A DNA stretch of 55,254 nucleotides, from assembly GCA_017561155.1 (NCBI GenBank), contig JAFZDP010000062.1, positions 1 to 55,254 on the forward strand, in the 5' to 3' direction. This document shows, piece after piece, positions 46,012 through 55,113 of this stretch. Position 1 is the first letter of the stretch; each line of letters opens with the position of its first letter. This DNA comes from Bacteroidales bacterium (GTDB lineage: Bacteria; Bacteroidota; Bacteroidia; Bacteroidales; P3). The notes under the pieces are model-generated. The model did no database searches. It saw only the letters and a list, made by a program, of their open reading frames with translations, and was not told the origin of the DNA. The translations under genes were made by a program, and so were the position numbers.

Positions 46012-46371
46012 ATGGAATTCAACGAACTTAAACCTATATACAAGCAGATAATAGACAGCATGTACGAACGTGTGCTGAGTTCTGCATGGCAAGAGGAAGC
46101 CAGAATACCATCGGTAAGGGAGATTGCCGCCGAACTAGGCGTAAACCCTAATACCGTAATGCGTGCTTACGACTTTTTGCAAAACAACGATATAATATAC
46201 AACAAGCGTGGCATTGGTAATTTTGTATGTACCAATGCCAGAGAAAGAGTATTGGAAATGCGAAGAGATGAATTTATAAATACGCAGCTTCCTATAATGT
46301 TCAAGCAAATAAAAATGCTAGAAATATCGTGGGACGAAGTAACAAAACTATTCAACAACCATACTATGTAA
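46012..46371 (+). CDS. GntR-family regulator, YtrA type
   Basis: 119 residues. The GntR winged helix-turn-helix occupies about 1-75: PIYKQIIDSMYERVLS, then RIPSVREIAAELGVNPNTVMRAY and GIGNFV. The remaining about 45 residues are a short helical tail with no effector domain, as in the YtrA subfamily, whose Bacillus member answers cell-wall stress. An operator-like AGTGTA-N12-TACACC repeat lies at the operon promoter 4.3 kb upstream, so autoregulation is likely. It sits between membrane genes rather than first, which is unusual for this type. Confidence 0.88.
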   Translation: MEFNELKPIYKQIIDSMYERVLSSAWQEEARIPSVREIAAELGVNPNTVMRAYDFLQNNDIIYNKRGIGNFVCTNARERVLEMRRDEFINTQLPIMFKQIKMLEISWDEVTKLFNNHTM

Positions 46372-46395
46372 CAATATAAATAAATACGAAAAACC

Positions 46396-47115
46396 ATGAA
46401 TAATACATTTAATCTAAACCGTTTCAAGTATTTTATGGTACGAGAACGACAAAACGTTTTTAAAATGATTGCTATCAAGTTTTCGCCCATTCTATTCGTA
46501 TTCTTGGTAAACAGTCTAAGCAATGGCTTTATTTTCAATCAGCACGAAGAAACAAAGATGATAGAACCCATCGGACTTTTGATTGCTACACTTTTGTTTT
46601 CCTATGGAATGGTGTTTCCAAACATCCATTCAAAAAATGTAAACTATACATTTGTAATGCTACCTATGTCGGCATTGGAAAAACTCTTAGGCATGTCGGT
46701 ATACGCTGTAATAGTTACACCACTATTAGTACTAGGTGGCTATTTTGTGATAGATACAATATGTACAGCATTACCCTTCACACAAATGTCTGTCTACTTT
46801 TGGCAAGCATACAAAATAGCAAACATTCAACCATACTTCTGGGTATTACTTGCAGAGTATTGCCTACTATGTGCTGCAATATCAGCATGGACGAACCTAT
46901 ATGTTCGCAATGCCAATCTTAAAATTCTACTACCTACTGCCATAGCAATCATACTATTTATATTGGCACTCTTTGGTTCAAAACTTATAGGCATATCTGT
47001 GGGTAGCATGTTGATATTCAAAGATAGCTTTACAATTGTAGACATCTTTGTAGTAGGCACGGCACTGCTTCTGTATGCCTTTACATACAGAAAAATGAAA
47101 CATCTAAAATACTAA
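46396..47115 (+). CDS. ABC-type membrane protein (second of three)
   Basis: 239 residues with six hydrophobic segments. The start MNNTFNLNRFKYFMVRERQN is the same motif as in the next gene and resembles the first permease. The loop MVFPNIHSKNVNYTFVMLPMSALEKLLGM parallels KANKLNPDLSFLMTPASNLEKFIAM in the third. This repeated P-x-S-x-LEK motif marks them as paralogues. Probably a permease subunit. Confidence 0.75.
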   Translation: MNNTFNLNRFKYFMVRERQNVFKMIAIKFSPILFVFLVNSLSNGFIFNQHEETKMIEPIGLLIATLLFSYGMVFPNIHSKNVNYTFVMLPMSALEKLLGMSVYAVIVTPLLVLGGYFVIDTICTALPFTQMSVYFWQAYKIANIQPYFWVLLAEYCLLCAAISAWTNLYVRNANLKILLPTAIAIILFILALFGSKLIGISVGSMLIFKDSFTIVDIFVVGTALLLYAFTYRKMKHLKY

Positions 47116-47140
47116 CATACAACAACCAAAAAGAAAAATT

Positions 47141-47905
47141 ATGAATAATACATTTAGTATATCCCGACTTAGAAAGCTGATGACAAAAGACTGGAAAAGG
47201 TTTTACGTTTCGGCTTTAATATCGCTGTCTATACAAACCATAGGGGTAGTTTTGGCATTCTACCTACTAGGCGACAACGACAATAGTTCTGACACATTTA
47301 CAATATTCAACAGAGTTTTCGGATTTATACTTATGATTATTCTAACCATAATCACAACGCCATCAGAAATATATCCGAAAGCAAACAAACTAAATCCCGA
47401 CCTATCGTTCCTGATGACTCCGGCCTCCAATTTAGAAAAATTCATTGCCATGGCATTATATTTGGTAATAATAATGCCACTCATGGCAGCACTTATGTAT
47501 GTAGTTGCCGACAGCATAATAGTAGCAATACCGGGCAGTGGATACGACTGCTTATTGTGGCAATACATAGATCGGTACTCCGCTATGAATAGTTTCCAAT
47601 GGTGGCTCACTTTGGAACATTGCTTGCTACTATCGGCTATAGCCATGCTGATAAATACATTCTTCTCGGGGACAAATTCGTTTGCGTTTGCCATATTGAT
47701 ACCTATATGGATATTGATTCATATAGCAAAAGATTACAACAGCGTTACCATATCAGAATTTTTCAACTTAATAGTACGCGATAGTGCTTCGGCAGCAGAC
47801 TTTATAGAGATAAGCATAACCATAGTTATATACTACATAGCCTATCGCTCTATGTGCGGCATCAGATACCACTCTAATAAACACCTGAAAGAAGAAAATA
47901 TGTAG
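47141..47905 (+). CDS. ABC-type membrane protein (third of three)
   Basis: 254 residues, six hydrophobic segments, start MNNTFSISRLRKLMTKDWKR. The P-A-S-N-LEK-F loop and the terminal basic tail (SNKHLKEENM) match its paralogue 26 bp upstream. It closes the ABC/GntR operon. Two or three permease-like proteins per ATPase suggest a heteromeric complex. Function unknown. Confidence 0.75.
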   Translation: MNNTFSISRLRKLMTKDWKRFYVSALISLSIQTIGVVLAFYLLGDNDNSSDTFTIFNRVFGFILMIILTIITTPSEIYPKANKLNPDLSFLMTPASNLEKFIAMALYLVIIMPLMAALMYVVADSIIVAIPGSGYDCLLWQYIDRYSAMNSFQWWLTLEHCLLLSAIAMLINTFFSGTNSFAFAILIPIWILIHIAKDYNSVTISEFFNLIVRDSASAADFIEISITIVIYYIAYRSMCGIRYHSNKHLKEENM

Positions 47906-47956
47906 CCCGACTATTCTCAGCCATCGACAACAATTGTACATTGCATAAATAACATC

Positions 47957-48004
47957 CGACGTAAACCGATTAGTACACAAAAGATAATACTACGGTTTAC
48001 GTCG
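47957..48004 (+). terminator. 12-bp-stem inverted repeat after ABC operon
   Basis: CGACGTAAACCG (47957-47968) is perfectly inverted at 47993-48004. The 24-nt loop has little structure. The right arm is followed by TTCGTTTTCC, so it is only a weak intrinsic terminator. Confidence 0.5.
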
Positions 48005-48079
48005 TTCGTTTTCCCTACCCTATTCCACACATGGCATTATGGTCATAGTTTTAACAAACACTATACAGCCAAATATCGC

Positions 48080-48190
48080 CATCGAAACATTCATTATTTT
48101 TCATCGCGATGGAGCAAAAACTACATCACGATGAAAATCTGTCTACATCACGATAGAGCATACACCTACATCACGATGAAAAAAAACAGC
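48080..48190. repeat. 22-bp-period CATCACGATG array
   Basis: Units begin at 48080, 48102, 48124, 48146 and 48169 (22, 22, 22, 23 bp). The cores are CATCGAAAC, CATCGCGATGG, CATCACGATGA, CATCACGATAG and CATCACGATGA; the last three are preceded by CTA. The same CATCACGATG/CATCGCGA cores occur in the arrays at 18.3 and 30.2 kb. The array lies in the 416-bp gap before the ZIP gene, which holds no other gene. Confidence 0.85.
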
Positions 48191-48321
48191 CGTGCAGTAG
48201 CACAAACTACACCACAAAAACGTAGGCTGTACTATTTGTCCACGATATATAATTTTTCGAAGCAACCTAAAATATATTGTTGCCTAACTGCGTTTATATG
48301 CCTAAACAAAAAAAACAGAAT

Positions 48322-49089
48322 ATGATTACAGTTATACTAATACCATTTTTAGGAACATTGCTCGGAGCATCGGTAGTATTCTTGCTTCGCAACAAAATGT
48401 CCAACCGATTCCAAAAGTTTCTTTTAGGTTTTGCATCCGGCGTTATGATTGCTGCATCGGTATGGTCGCTGCTTATACCTGCCATCGAAGTTTCCGAACA
48501 GCAATATTCGTTAGCATGGCTTCCACCTGCCATAGGTTTTTTGGGAGGTATGGGATTTTTGTTAATCTTAGACAGCGTTATACCACATCTCCACATCAAT
48601 TCCGACAAGCCGGAAGGTGTGAAAAGCAAGCTCAAGAAAAGCACCATGCTTATATTTTCGGTTACACTACACAACATACCCGAAGGCATGGCTGTAGGCG
48701 TAGTAGTGGCAGGGGTACTAAACCAACAACTATCCATGACTATGGCCGGTTGCTTGGCTTTGGCAGTAGGTATGTGCATACAAAACTTTCCCGAAGGAGC
48801 CATTATATCTATGCCTCTGCGTAGCGAAGGTATGAGCAAACTAAAAGCCTTTTCACTGGGAGCGTTGTCGGGAGTAGTCGAGCCTATATCTGCCGTAGTC
48901 ACCATATTGCTTATCGACATTATGATGCCTATCTTTCCATATTTGCTTGCTTTTTCGGCCGGAGCCATGATTTATGTAGTAGTCGAAGAGCTGATACCCG
49001 AGTCGCAAAGCGGCGAACATTCCAATATCGGTACTATTGGTGTAGCTATAGGCTTTGTATTGATGATGATACTTGATGTTGCGTTGTAG
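48322..49089 (+). CDS. ZIP-family divalent metal transporter
   Basis: 255 residues from the ATG at 48322. A longer frame upstream adds 15 residues with basic clusters and a Cys that do not fit the family. Eight membrane helices are visible. The metal pathway motifs are HNIPEGMAVGVVVAG (helix IV) and NFPEGAIISMPLRSEGMS (helix V), with GAMIYVVVEELIPES late in the protein. This is the ZupT/GufA-like branch that imports zinc or other divalent metals. It ends before a bidirectional terminator shared with the tRNA genes. Confidence 0.9.
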   Translation: MITVILIPFLGTLLGASVVFLLRNKMSNRFQKFLLGFASGVMIAASVWSLLIPAIEVSEQQYSLAWLPPAIGFLGGMGFLLILDSVIPHLHINSDKPEGVKSKLKKSTMLIFSVTLHNIPEGMAVGVVVAGVLNQQLSMTMAGCLALAVGMCIQNFPEGAIISMPLRSEGMSKLKAFSLGALSGVVEPISAVVTILLIDIMMPIFPYLLAFSAGAMIYVVVEELIPESQSGEHSNIGTIGVAIGFVLMMILDVAL

Positions 49090-49118
49090 ACAACGCAACG
49101 CCCACGACGATATACGAA

Positions 49119-49157
49119 AAAAGGTGTCCTGAATTCAGAACACCTTTTATTTTTTTG
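49119..49157. terminator. Bidirectional terminator between ZIP gene and tRNAs
   Basis: A 15-bp inverted repeat (49119-49133 with 49134-49148, one G-U pair) with T runs on both outer sides. It can end the rightward ZIP transcript and the leftward tRNA transcript. Confidence 0.8.
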
Positions 49158-49230
49158 TGACTAAGCTGGGATTCGAACCCAGGACCCCATCCTTAAAAGG
49201 GATGTGCTCTACCTGCTGAGCTACTTAGTC
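49158..49230 (-). tRNA. tRNA-Lys (UUU), second in transcript
   Basis: 73 bases leftward. The acceptor stem GACTAAG/CTTAGTC, D-loop AGCTCAGCAGGTAGAGC, anticodon loop CTTTTAA (anticodon TTT) and T-loop GGTTCGAATCC are all present. Discriminator A; CCA is not encoded. Identical to the copy at 49260-49332 across a 29-bp spacer. Confidence 0.95.
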
Positions 49231-49259
49231 CTCCGTTTTTCATGCAACGACAAGAGATG

Positions 49260-49332
49260 TGACTAAGCTGGGATTCGAACCCAGGACCCCATCCTTAAAA
49301 GGGATGTGCTCTACCTGCTGAGCTACTTAGTC
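49260..49332 (-). tRNA. tRNA-Lys (UUU), first in transcript
   Basis: 73 bases leftward, identical in sequence to 49158-49230. Cloverleaf complete with anticodon TTT. It is closest to the promoter at 49358-49388, so both tRNAs are probably processed from one transcript. Confidence 0.95.
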
Positions 49333-49357
49333 TCCAATTATCTCAAATTTGGAGTTG

Positions 49358-49388
49358 CAAAATTACTACTTTTATTTGATTCCACCAA
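49358..49388 (-). promoter_or_regulatory. Promoter of the tRNA-Lys pair
   Basis: Leftward TTG (49386-49388) and TAATTTTG (49358-49365) with a 20-bp gap match the -33/-7 pattern; the -7 box ends 25 bp before the first tRNA. Confidence 0.6.
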
Positions 49389-49523
49389 GTTTTTTCGCAA
49401 TTATTTTGCAAATATTTTTTTATTAATCTGTTTATCAAACTTATAAAAATAGCAATTTTCACACTGCAAACTGCCTATTTTAGGTGTTTTTTCATCCTAA
49501 AAAAGACATTTTGCAGCGTTTTT

Positions 49524-50492
49524 TCATATAATTCCTTCACGCAAAATATCGTGTAAATGCACTACTCCAAGGTAGTTTTTTTCGTCGTCGGCTACCACCA
49601 ATTGTGTTATCGACGATGTTCTCATCATAGCAAGAGCGTTGGTAGCATATTCGTTTTCGGCAATCGTTTTCGGTGTCGCCGACATTATATCCTTGGCCAG
49701 AAGATGAGCATACGAGTCGTTGCTTTTCATCATACGTCGCAAGTCGCCGTCGGTTATTATGCCCAACACCTTGTTGTTTTCAACCACCACGGCACATCCC
49801 AAACGCTTCGAGGTCATCTCCAATATAGTTTCGCGTATACCTGTTGTTGGTGTCACCATTGGTTTTTCGTTTTGTTTGTACAAATCTTCTACACGCAAAT
49901 ACAACTGTTTTCCCAATGCCCCACCCGGATGATAACGTGCAAAATCTTGTGCTGTAAACTTTCTGCATTCAAGCAAAGCCACCGCTAAGGCATCGCCCAT
50001 AACCAATTGAGCTGTGGTGCTGGTAGTAGGAGCCAAATTGTTGGGGTCGGCTTCGGCATCTACAGTAGTGTTGAGCACTATGTTGGCCTGTGTAGCCAAG
50101 AAAGATTCGGTATTTCCAACAATAGCTATAAGAATATTGCCTGTGTTCTTTATAAGAGGAACAAGCACTTTTATTTCCGGAGTATTACCACTTTTCGATA
50201 TACATATAATCACGTCGTCGGGTTGTATTATACCCAAATCGCCATGTATGGCATCGGCGGCATGCATAAATATGGCAGGAGTACCCGTCGAGTTTAGTGT
50301 CGACACTATCTTCATGCCTATATTTGCACTCTTCCCTATACCGGTAATAATTACGCGTCCTTTGCTCGAAAAAATGGTTTCTACCGCCTTCGAAAAGTTG
50401 TCATCGATATAATTTTCTAGTTTTTCGATAGCTTTTTTTTCTTTTTTAATCACCTGAATTGCAATTCCTTTTAATTCATTATTTGTTTTCAC
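49524..50492 (-). CDS. kdsD: KpsF/GutQ-family arabinose-5-phosphate isomerase
   Basis: 322-residue cytosolic enzyme interconverting ribulose 5-phosphate and arabinose 5-phosphate, the first step to Kdo for lipid A core. The start codon is GTG. The SIS domain spans about 35-180, with GIGKSANIGMK and SKSGNTPEIKVLVP. The YHPGGALGK motif is at about 191-198. Two CBS domains follow (about 210-322). A TATTTTTG box lies only a few bases before the GTG, so the leader would be very short. It is followed leftward by the tRNA genes. Confidence 0.92.
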   Translation of the reverse strand: MKTNNELKGIAIQVIKKEKKAIEKLENYIDDNFSKAVETIFSSKGRVIITGIGKSANIGMKIVSTLNSTGTPAIFMHAADAIHGDLGIIQPDDVIICISKSGNTPEIKVLVPLIKNTGNILIAIVGNTESFLATQANIVLNTTVDAEADPNNLAPTTSTTAQLVMGDALAVALLECRKFTAQDFARYHPGGALGKQLYLRVEDLYKQNEKPMVTPTTGIRETILEMTSKRLGCAVVVENNKVLGIITDGDLRRMMKSNDSYAHLLAKDIMSATPKTIAENEYATNALAMMRTSSITQLVVADDEKNYLGVVHLHDILREGII

Positions 50493-50616
50493 GACAAAAA
50501 TATTTTGTTATGTTAAAAAATATGCTTAACTTTACATTCTAATTTGACCGCAAAAATACAAAAATAATTGCGATTAAAATAGAAATAATTTGATAGTTTT
50601 TGAAAGAACTAAACTA

Positions 50617-52848
50617 ATGATAATACAATCAGACGAAAAGAAAAATAATACAGATGTAAATCTTCAAGAAATATTGAAGAAAACTTTCGGTTTTGACCAG
50701 TTTAAAGGGGAACAGGAAGCAATAATTCGCAGTATTTTGAGCGGAAATGATACGTTTGTAATCATGCCTACAGGTGGTGGCAAATCGTTATGCTATCAAC
50801 TTCCGGCTATCATGTCGGAAGGCATGGCAATAGTAGTATCTCCGCTTATAGCACTGATGAAAAACCAAGTCGATGCCGTACGCTACAATTCCGGCAACGA
50901 CTCTATAGCCCACTTCCTAAACTCTTCGCTTTCCAAAGTACAGATAAAAGAAGTGAAAGACGACATCCTACTAGGTCAGACCAAACTACTATACATAGCT
51001 CCTGAAACACTTTCGAAAGAAGATACTATAGAATTTCTTCGGCAACAATCTATTTCGTTTTTTGCCATCGACGAGGCGCATTGTATATCCGAATGGGGAC
51101 ATGATTTCCGCCCCGAATACCGACGACTACGAGCTGCTATCGACAACATCAACCAAACAGCTCCAATACTAACTCTTACCGCTTCGGCCACTCCAAAAGT
51201 TCAGCAAGACATTATCAAAAATCTGCAAATGGAAAACGCCCGGCTATTTGTGTCGTCGTTCAACCGTCCTAACCTTTACTACGAAGTACGTCCAAAACCT
51301 AACGACACACTTACTTTGCACAAAGAGATAATACGCTTTATAAAAGAAAACCCCAACAAGTCGGGAATAATATACTGCCTTACTCGCAAAAGAGTAGAAG
51401 AGCTTGCCGAACTATTGAGGATAAACGACATTAAAGCGTTGCCATACCACGCCGGTCTTGACACCAAAACACGCAACGAGAACCAAGACAAGTTCCTTAT
51501 GGAAGACGTCGACGTTGTGGTTGCCACAATAGCTTTTGGTATGGGTATCGACAAACCCGATGTGAGGTTCGTTATACACTACGACATACCTAAGAGTCTT
51601 GAAGGCTACTATCAAGAGACAGGACGTGCAGGTCGTGATGGTGGCGAAGGACGATGCATAACATACTATTCCGACCAAGACATCGAACGCCTTTACAAAT
51701 TCTTTAGCGACAAAAGTATGGCAGAACAGGAAATGGCAAACCAACTTATACAAGAAATGGTTTCGTATGCCGAATCGTCGGTGTGCCGCCGACTAAACTT
51801 GCTCAAATACTTTGGCGAAGACTACAACACAGAAAACTGTGGTTGTTGCGACAACTGTCTTAACCCTAAAGACAAGATAGAGTCAAACGAAGAGATGGTA
51901 TATGTGTTGGAAACAGTTGCAGCTACCCAACAAAGTTTCAAAGCCAAAGTAATAATGGATGTGATATTGGGTCGCTACAATTCGCATACCAAGGTATATA
52001 AACACAACCTTCTCGACGAGTTTGGCAAAGGTACCGACCGCGACGAACTATATTGGAAAGCAGTGATACGACAAGCCGTATTCGAAGGCTTCCTTGTAAA
52101 AGAGATAGAATCGTTTGGGGTACTAAAACTTACACCACTAGGGCTTAAGTTTATGAAAAACCCACACCCTATATATGTTCCTTGCGACCACGACTATTCG
52201 GAAGAAGCCAACGAAGATATAGCAACCGCACAAATACCTATAGGTGGTTCGGGCATCGGCGACGAAAAACTATTCACACAGCTCAAACTGCTGTTGAAGT
52301 CGATAGCCGAAAAAGAAAAACTGCCGCTATATGTTATATTCGAAGAACGTTCGTTGAAAGACATGACCATACAATATCCTACCACTGTGGAAGAGATGAG
52401 TATGATAATAGGCGTAGGTATAAGCAAAGCCAAAAAGTACGGACAACCTTTTATCGATCTAATAAAAACCTATGTAGAAGAAAACGAAATAGAACGTCCG
52501 CAAGACATTCTTGTTCGTTCGGTTGCAAACAAATCGGTAAGCAAAGTGTACATTATACAAGCTATCGATCGTAAAATATCGCTCGAAGACATAGCTCAAG
52601 GCAAAAACATGACCATGAGCCAACTGCTTACCGAAATGGAACACATAGTAGCTTCGGGAACAAAGCTCAACATAGACTTTTACATAAACGACTATATAGA
52701 AGAAGACCATCAAGACGAGCTATACGACTACTTTATGGAAAGCGAAAGCGAATCTGTACAAGATGCAATAGACGAACTGTCAGACGAAGACTATACCGAA
52801 GAAGAAATACGACTGATGAGAATAAAATTCTTGTCGGACAATGGTTGA
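50617..52848 (+). CDS. recQ: ATP-dependent DNA helicase RecQ
   Basis: 743 residues from the ATG at 50617; the frame reaches 50590 only through a TTG. The SF2 helicase core has MPTGGGKSLCYQLP (Walker A, about 50-63), DEAHCISEWGHDFRPEY (motif II plus aromatic-rich loop) and QETGRAGRDGG (motif VI). The zinc-binding subdomain has C in SSVCRRLN and then CGCCDNC. An RQC winged helix and an HRDC-type domain follow, with a long acidic tail. A normal Bacteroidota RecQ. pyrK follows after 54 bp on the same strand. Confidence 0.95.
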   Translation: MIIQSDEKKNNTDVNLQEILKKTFGFDQFKGEQEAIIRSILSGNDTFVIMPTGGGKSLCYQLPAIMSEGMAIVVSPLIALMKNQVDAVRYNSGNDSIAHFLNSSLSKVQIKEVKDDILLGQTKLLYIAPETLSKEDTIEFLRQQSISFFAIDEAHCISEWGHDFRPEYRRLRAAIDNINQTAPILTLTASATPKVQQDIIKNLQMENARLFVSSFNRPNLYYEVRPKPNDTLTLHKEIIRFIKENPNKSGIIYCLTRKRVEELAELLRINDIKALPYHAGLDTKTRNENQDKFLMEDVDVVVATIAFGMGIDKPDVRFVIHYDIPKSLEGYYQETGRAGRDGGEGRCITYYSDQDIERLYKFFSDKSMAEQEMANQLIQEMVSYAESSVCRRLNLLKYFGEDYNTENCGCCDNCLNPKDKIESNEEMVYVLETVAATQQSFKAKVIMDVILGRYNSHTKVYKHNLLDEFGKGTDRDELYWKAVIRQAVFEGFLVKEIESFGVLKLTPLGLKFMKNPHPIYVPCDHDYSEEANEDIATAQIPIGGSGIGDEKLFTQLKLLLKSIAEKEKLPLYVIFEERSLKDMTIQYPTTVEEMSMIIGVGISKAKKYGQPFIDLIKTYVEENEIERPQDILVRSVANKSVSKVYIIQAIDRKISLEDIAQGKNMTMSQLLTEMEHIVASGTKLNIDFYINDYIEEDHQDELYDYFMESESESVQDAIDELSDEDYTEEEIRLMRIKFLSDNG

Positions 52849-52902
52849 TAAACAAAAGAAGACAACGAATACAATAAGACACAAATTATAAAAAAACATA
52901 TA

Positions 52903-53673
52903 ATGAAGAAATATATATCCGACTTTACTATAGTAGGCAAAGAAACCTACGGCACACAGTATTTCAAACTAGTGTTGCAACACCCCGAAGTATTGCCCGA
53001 GATATTGCCCGGCCAATTTGTAGAGGTAGAAGTAGAAGGACAAAAAAACGTATACTTGCGACGCCCCATCTCTATACATGATGTAGACACAGCAAACAAT
53101 ACCCTTTCGCTACTTATTCAAGTGGTAGGCAAAGGTACCACACAACTGTCGCACCTACAAGTTGGCGACAAACTTAACATGGTTTATCCATTAGGCAAAG
53201 GCTTCACACTTAAAGGCAACAACGTTTTGCTTGTCGGTGGTGGCTGCGGATTAGCTCCCCTTTTACACACAGCACGTTGCTATGCCGAAAAAGGCATACG
53301 CCCCACTGTGCTTTTAGGCGGACGCACTGCCGACCTTATACCTATCAAGGACGACTTCAAGGCTTTTGCCAACCTACACTTCGCCACCGAAGACGGTTCG
53401 CTGGGAGAAAAAGGTTTGGTAACAAACCACTCTATGTTTTCGCAAAACTACGACCACATCATAACATGCGGACCAAATCCTATGATGAAAGCCATTGCCC
53501 GCTACGCCAATAGCAACAACATTAGCTGCGAAGTGTCGCTGGAAAACTCTATGGCTTGCGGAATAGGAGCCTGCTTGTGCTGCGTGGCAGACACCGACAA
53601 CGGACACAAATGTGTGTGCAAAGAAGGACCGGTGTTCGATGCCTCCGACCTTAAAAAATGGAGCGAAAGTTAA
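52903..53673 (+). CDS. pyrK: Dihydroorotate dehydrogenase electron-transfer subunit
   Basis: 256 residues. PyrK carries electrons from class 1B PyrD to NAD. The FAD-binding barrel has RRPISIHDVD (about 46-55), the NAD site is VLLVGGGCGLAPLLH, and the [2Fe-2S] cysteines are in CGIGACLCCVADTDNGHKC near residues 222-240. It lies 36 bp before pyrD, its partner in the heterotetramer. Confidence 0.95.
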   Translation: MKKYISDFTIVGKETYGTQYFKLVLQHPEVLPEILPGQFVEVEVEGQKNVYLRRPISIHDVDTANNTLSLLIQVVGKGTTQLSHLQVGDKLNMVYPLGKGFTLKGNNVLLVGGGCGLAPLLHTARCYAEKGIRPTVLLGGRTADLIPIKDDFKAFANLHFATEDGSLGEKGLVTNHSMFSQNYDHIITCGPNPMMKAIARYANSNNISCEVSLENSMACGIGACLCCVADTDNGHKCVCKEGPVFDASDLKKWSES

Positions 53674-53709
53674 TACAACAACCCACAAACCAAAACGAAT
53701 AGAAACACA

Positions 53710-54609
53710 ATGTTAGACGTAAAGATACACAACCTCGACCTAAAAAATCCCGTAATGACAGCCTCGGGAACATTTGGATATGGCGAAGAATTTGCCGATT
53801 TTATCGACATCAATCGCCTTGGAGCCATCATCGTAAAAGGTACAACAGGCAGTCACCGCGAAGGTAACCCATACCCCAGAATGGCTGAAACACCATCGGG
53901 AATGTTGAATGCAGTAGGATTGCAAAACGTAGGCGTCGATGCTTTCTGTAGCAATATTTACCCTCGCATTCGCCATTTCGACACCAACGTTATTGTTAAT
54001 GTATCGGGATCGACTATAGATGAATATTGCGAAACCGCTGCCAAAATAAACGCCCTCGATGATATCCCGGCCATAGAACTAAACATATCATGCCCAAACG
54101 TTAAAAAAGGTGGCATGGGATTCGGTACAAACGCAGATATGGCTGCACAAGTGGTAACAGAAGTACGAAAAGTATACAACAAAACACTTATAGTAAAACT
54201 AACACCAAACGTTACAAACATTGCCGAAATAGCACAAGCTGTAGAAGGTGCAGGTGCCGATGCTGTATCGCTTATAAACACTATGCTTGGCATGGCCATA
54301 GATGTAGAGCGCCGCAAACCAATACTATCCACTATCACCGGCGGACTATCGGGTGCAGCAGTAAAACCCGTAGCTGTACGAATGGTATGGCAAGTAGCAA
54401 AAGCTGTAAAGATTCCGGTTATCGGACTAGGCGGAATATCCTCGGCCGAAGATGCATTGGAATTCATTATGGCAGGTGCCACTGCTATACAAATAGGTAC
54501 TGCAAACTTTATCGATCCGGCCATTACTGTTAAAGTGGTAGAAGGATTGGAAAACTACCTAAAACGACACAACATTGCACATATAAACGACATACGCGGA
54601 ATTATATAA
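53710..54609 (+). CDS. pyrD: Dihydroorotate dehydrogenase, class 1B
   Basis: 299-residue cytosolic TIM-barrel flavoenzyme, oxidising dihydroorotate to orotate in pyrimidine synthesis. The N-terminal [13 protein letters not shown] and the catalytic cysteine in [11 protein letters not shown] mark class 1B (Cys base). FMN-binding [19 protein letters not shown] is near the C-terminus. With PyrK directly upstream this is the NAD-dependent two-subunit form. A strong terminator follows. Confidence 0.96.
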   Translation: MLDVKIHNLDLKNPVMTASGTFGYGEEFADFIDINRLGAIIVKGTTGSHREGNPYPRMAETPSGMLNAVGLQNVGVDAFCSNIYPRIRHFDTNVIVNVSGSTIDEYCETAAKINALDDIPAIELNISCPNVKKGGMGFGTNADMAAQVVTEVRKVYNKTLIVKLTPNVTNIAEIAQAVEGAGADAVSLINTMLGMAIDVERRKPILSTITGGLSGAAVKPVAVRMVWQVAKAVKIPVIGLGGISSAEDALEFIMAGATAIQIGTANFIDPAITVKVVEGLENYLKRHNIAHINDIRGII

Positions 54610-54643
54610 CGTGTGGCTCTAAACAGTTGCTACACTTACTATT

Positions 54644-54692
54644 AAAAAGTTCTTGTTTGTATACCATATACAGCAAGGACTTTTTTTCTTTT
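54644..54692 (+). terminator. Terminator of recQ-pyrK-pyrD
   Basis: AAAAAGTTCTTG (54644-54655) pairs with CAAGGACTTTTT (54674-54685), with one G-U pair, followed by more T (to 54687, then CTTTTT). Confidence 0.75.
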
Positions 54693-54812
54693 TATGCCAA
54701 ATGTTTCGACAACTCAGAGCCGTTTTGTTTACAGTTCTGCCGGCATATTATTACAAAGAAAATATCTTTACATTAAGTACATGGTGGTATTTGTGTTAGG
54801 AAGATAGCAGTG

Positions 54813-54925
54813 TTTACGTTTGTATACACCTTGCCTTTACGTTATATTCATGGTCTCCTATCGGCGATAGCGAACCTTACACCTAACGTAAAGACAACCA
54901 TACAACAAACGTAAAGGCAACCATA
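54813..54925. repeat. 23-bp-spaced TTTACGTT array
   Basis: TTTACGTT at 54813 and 54836 (23 bp) is followed by inverted AACGTAAA at 54885 and 54908 (23 bp). GCCTTTACGTT (54833-54843) is exactly inverted at 54908-54918. The right units extend to AACGTAAAGnCAACCATA. It lies in the 645-bp tail after pyrD, where I see no gene. Confidence 0.75.
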
Positions 54926-55113
54926 TATTAATGTAACAACATTTGAAGCCTAATACATATATGAGATAGAATCAACGCCAAGCAATATTACCAAAAACAT
55001 AATAACTACATTATTCATAAAGAATATATATATTCTAAAGGCAATTTCTAAAAATTACTTTGCAAGTGATTTGCGGATTTTTCTATAGACGTACCGAGGT
55101 GCGTCTTTGCAAT

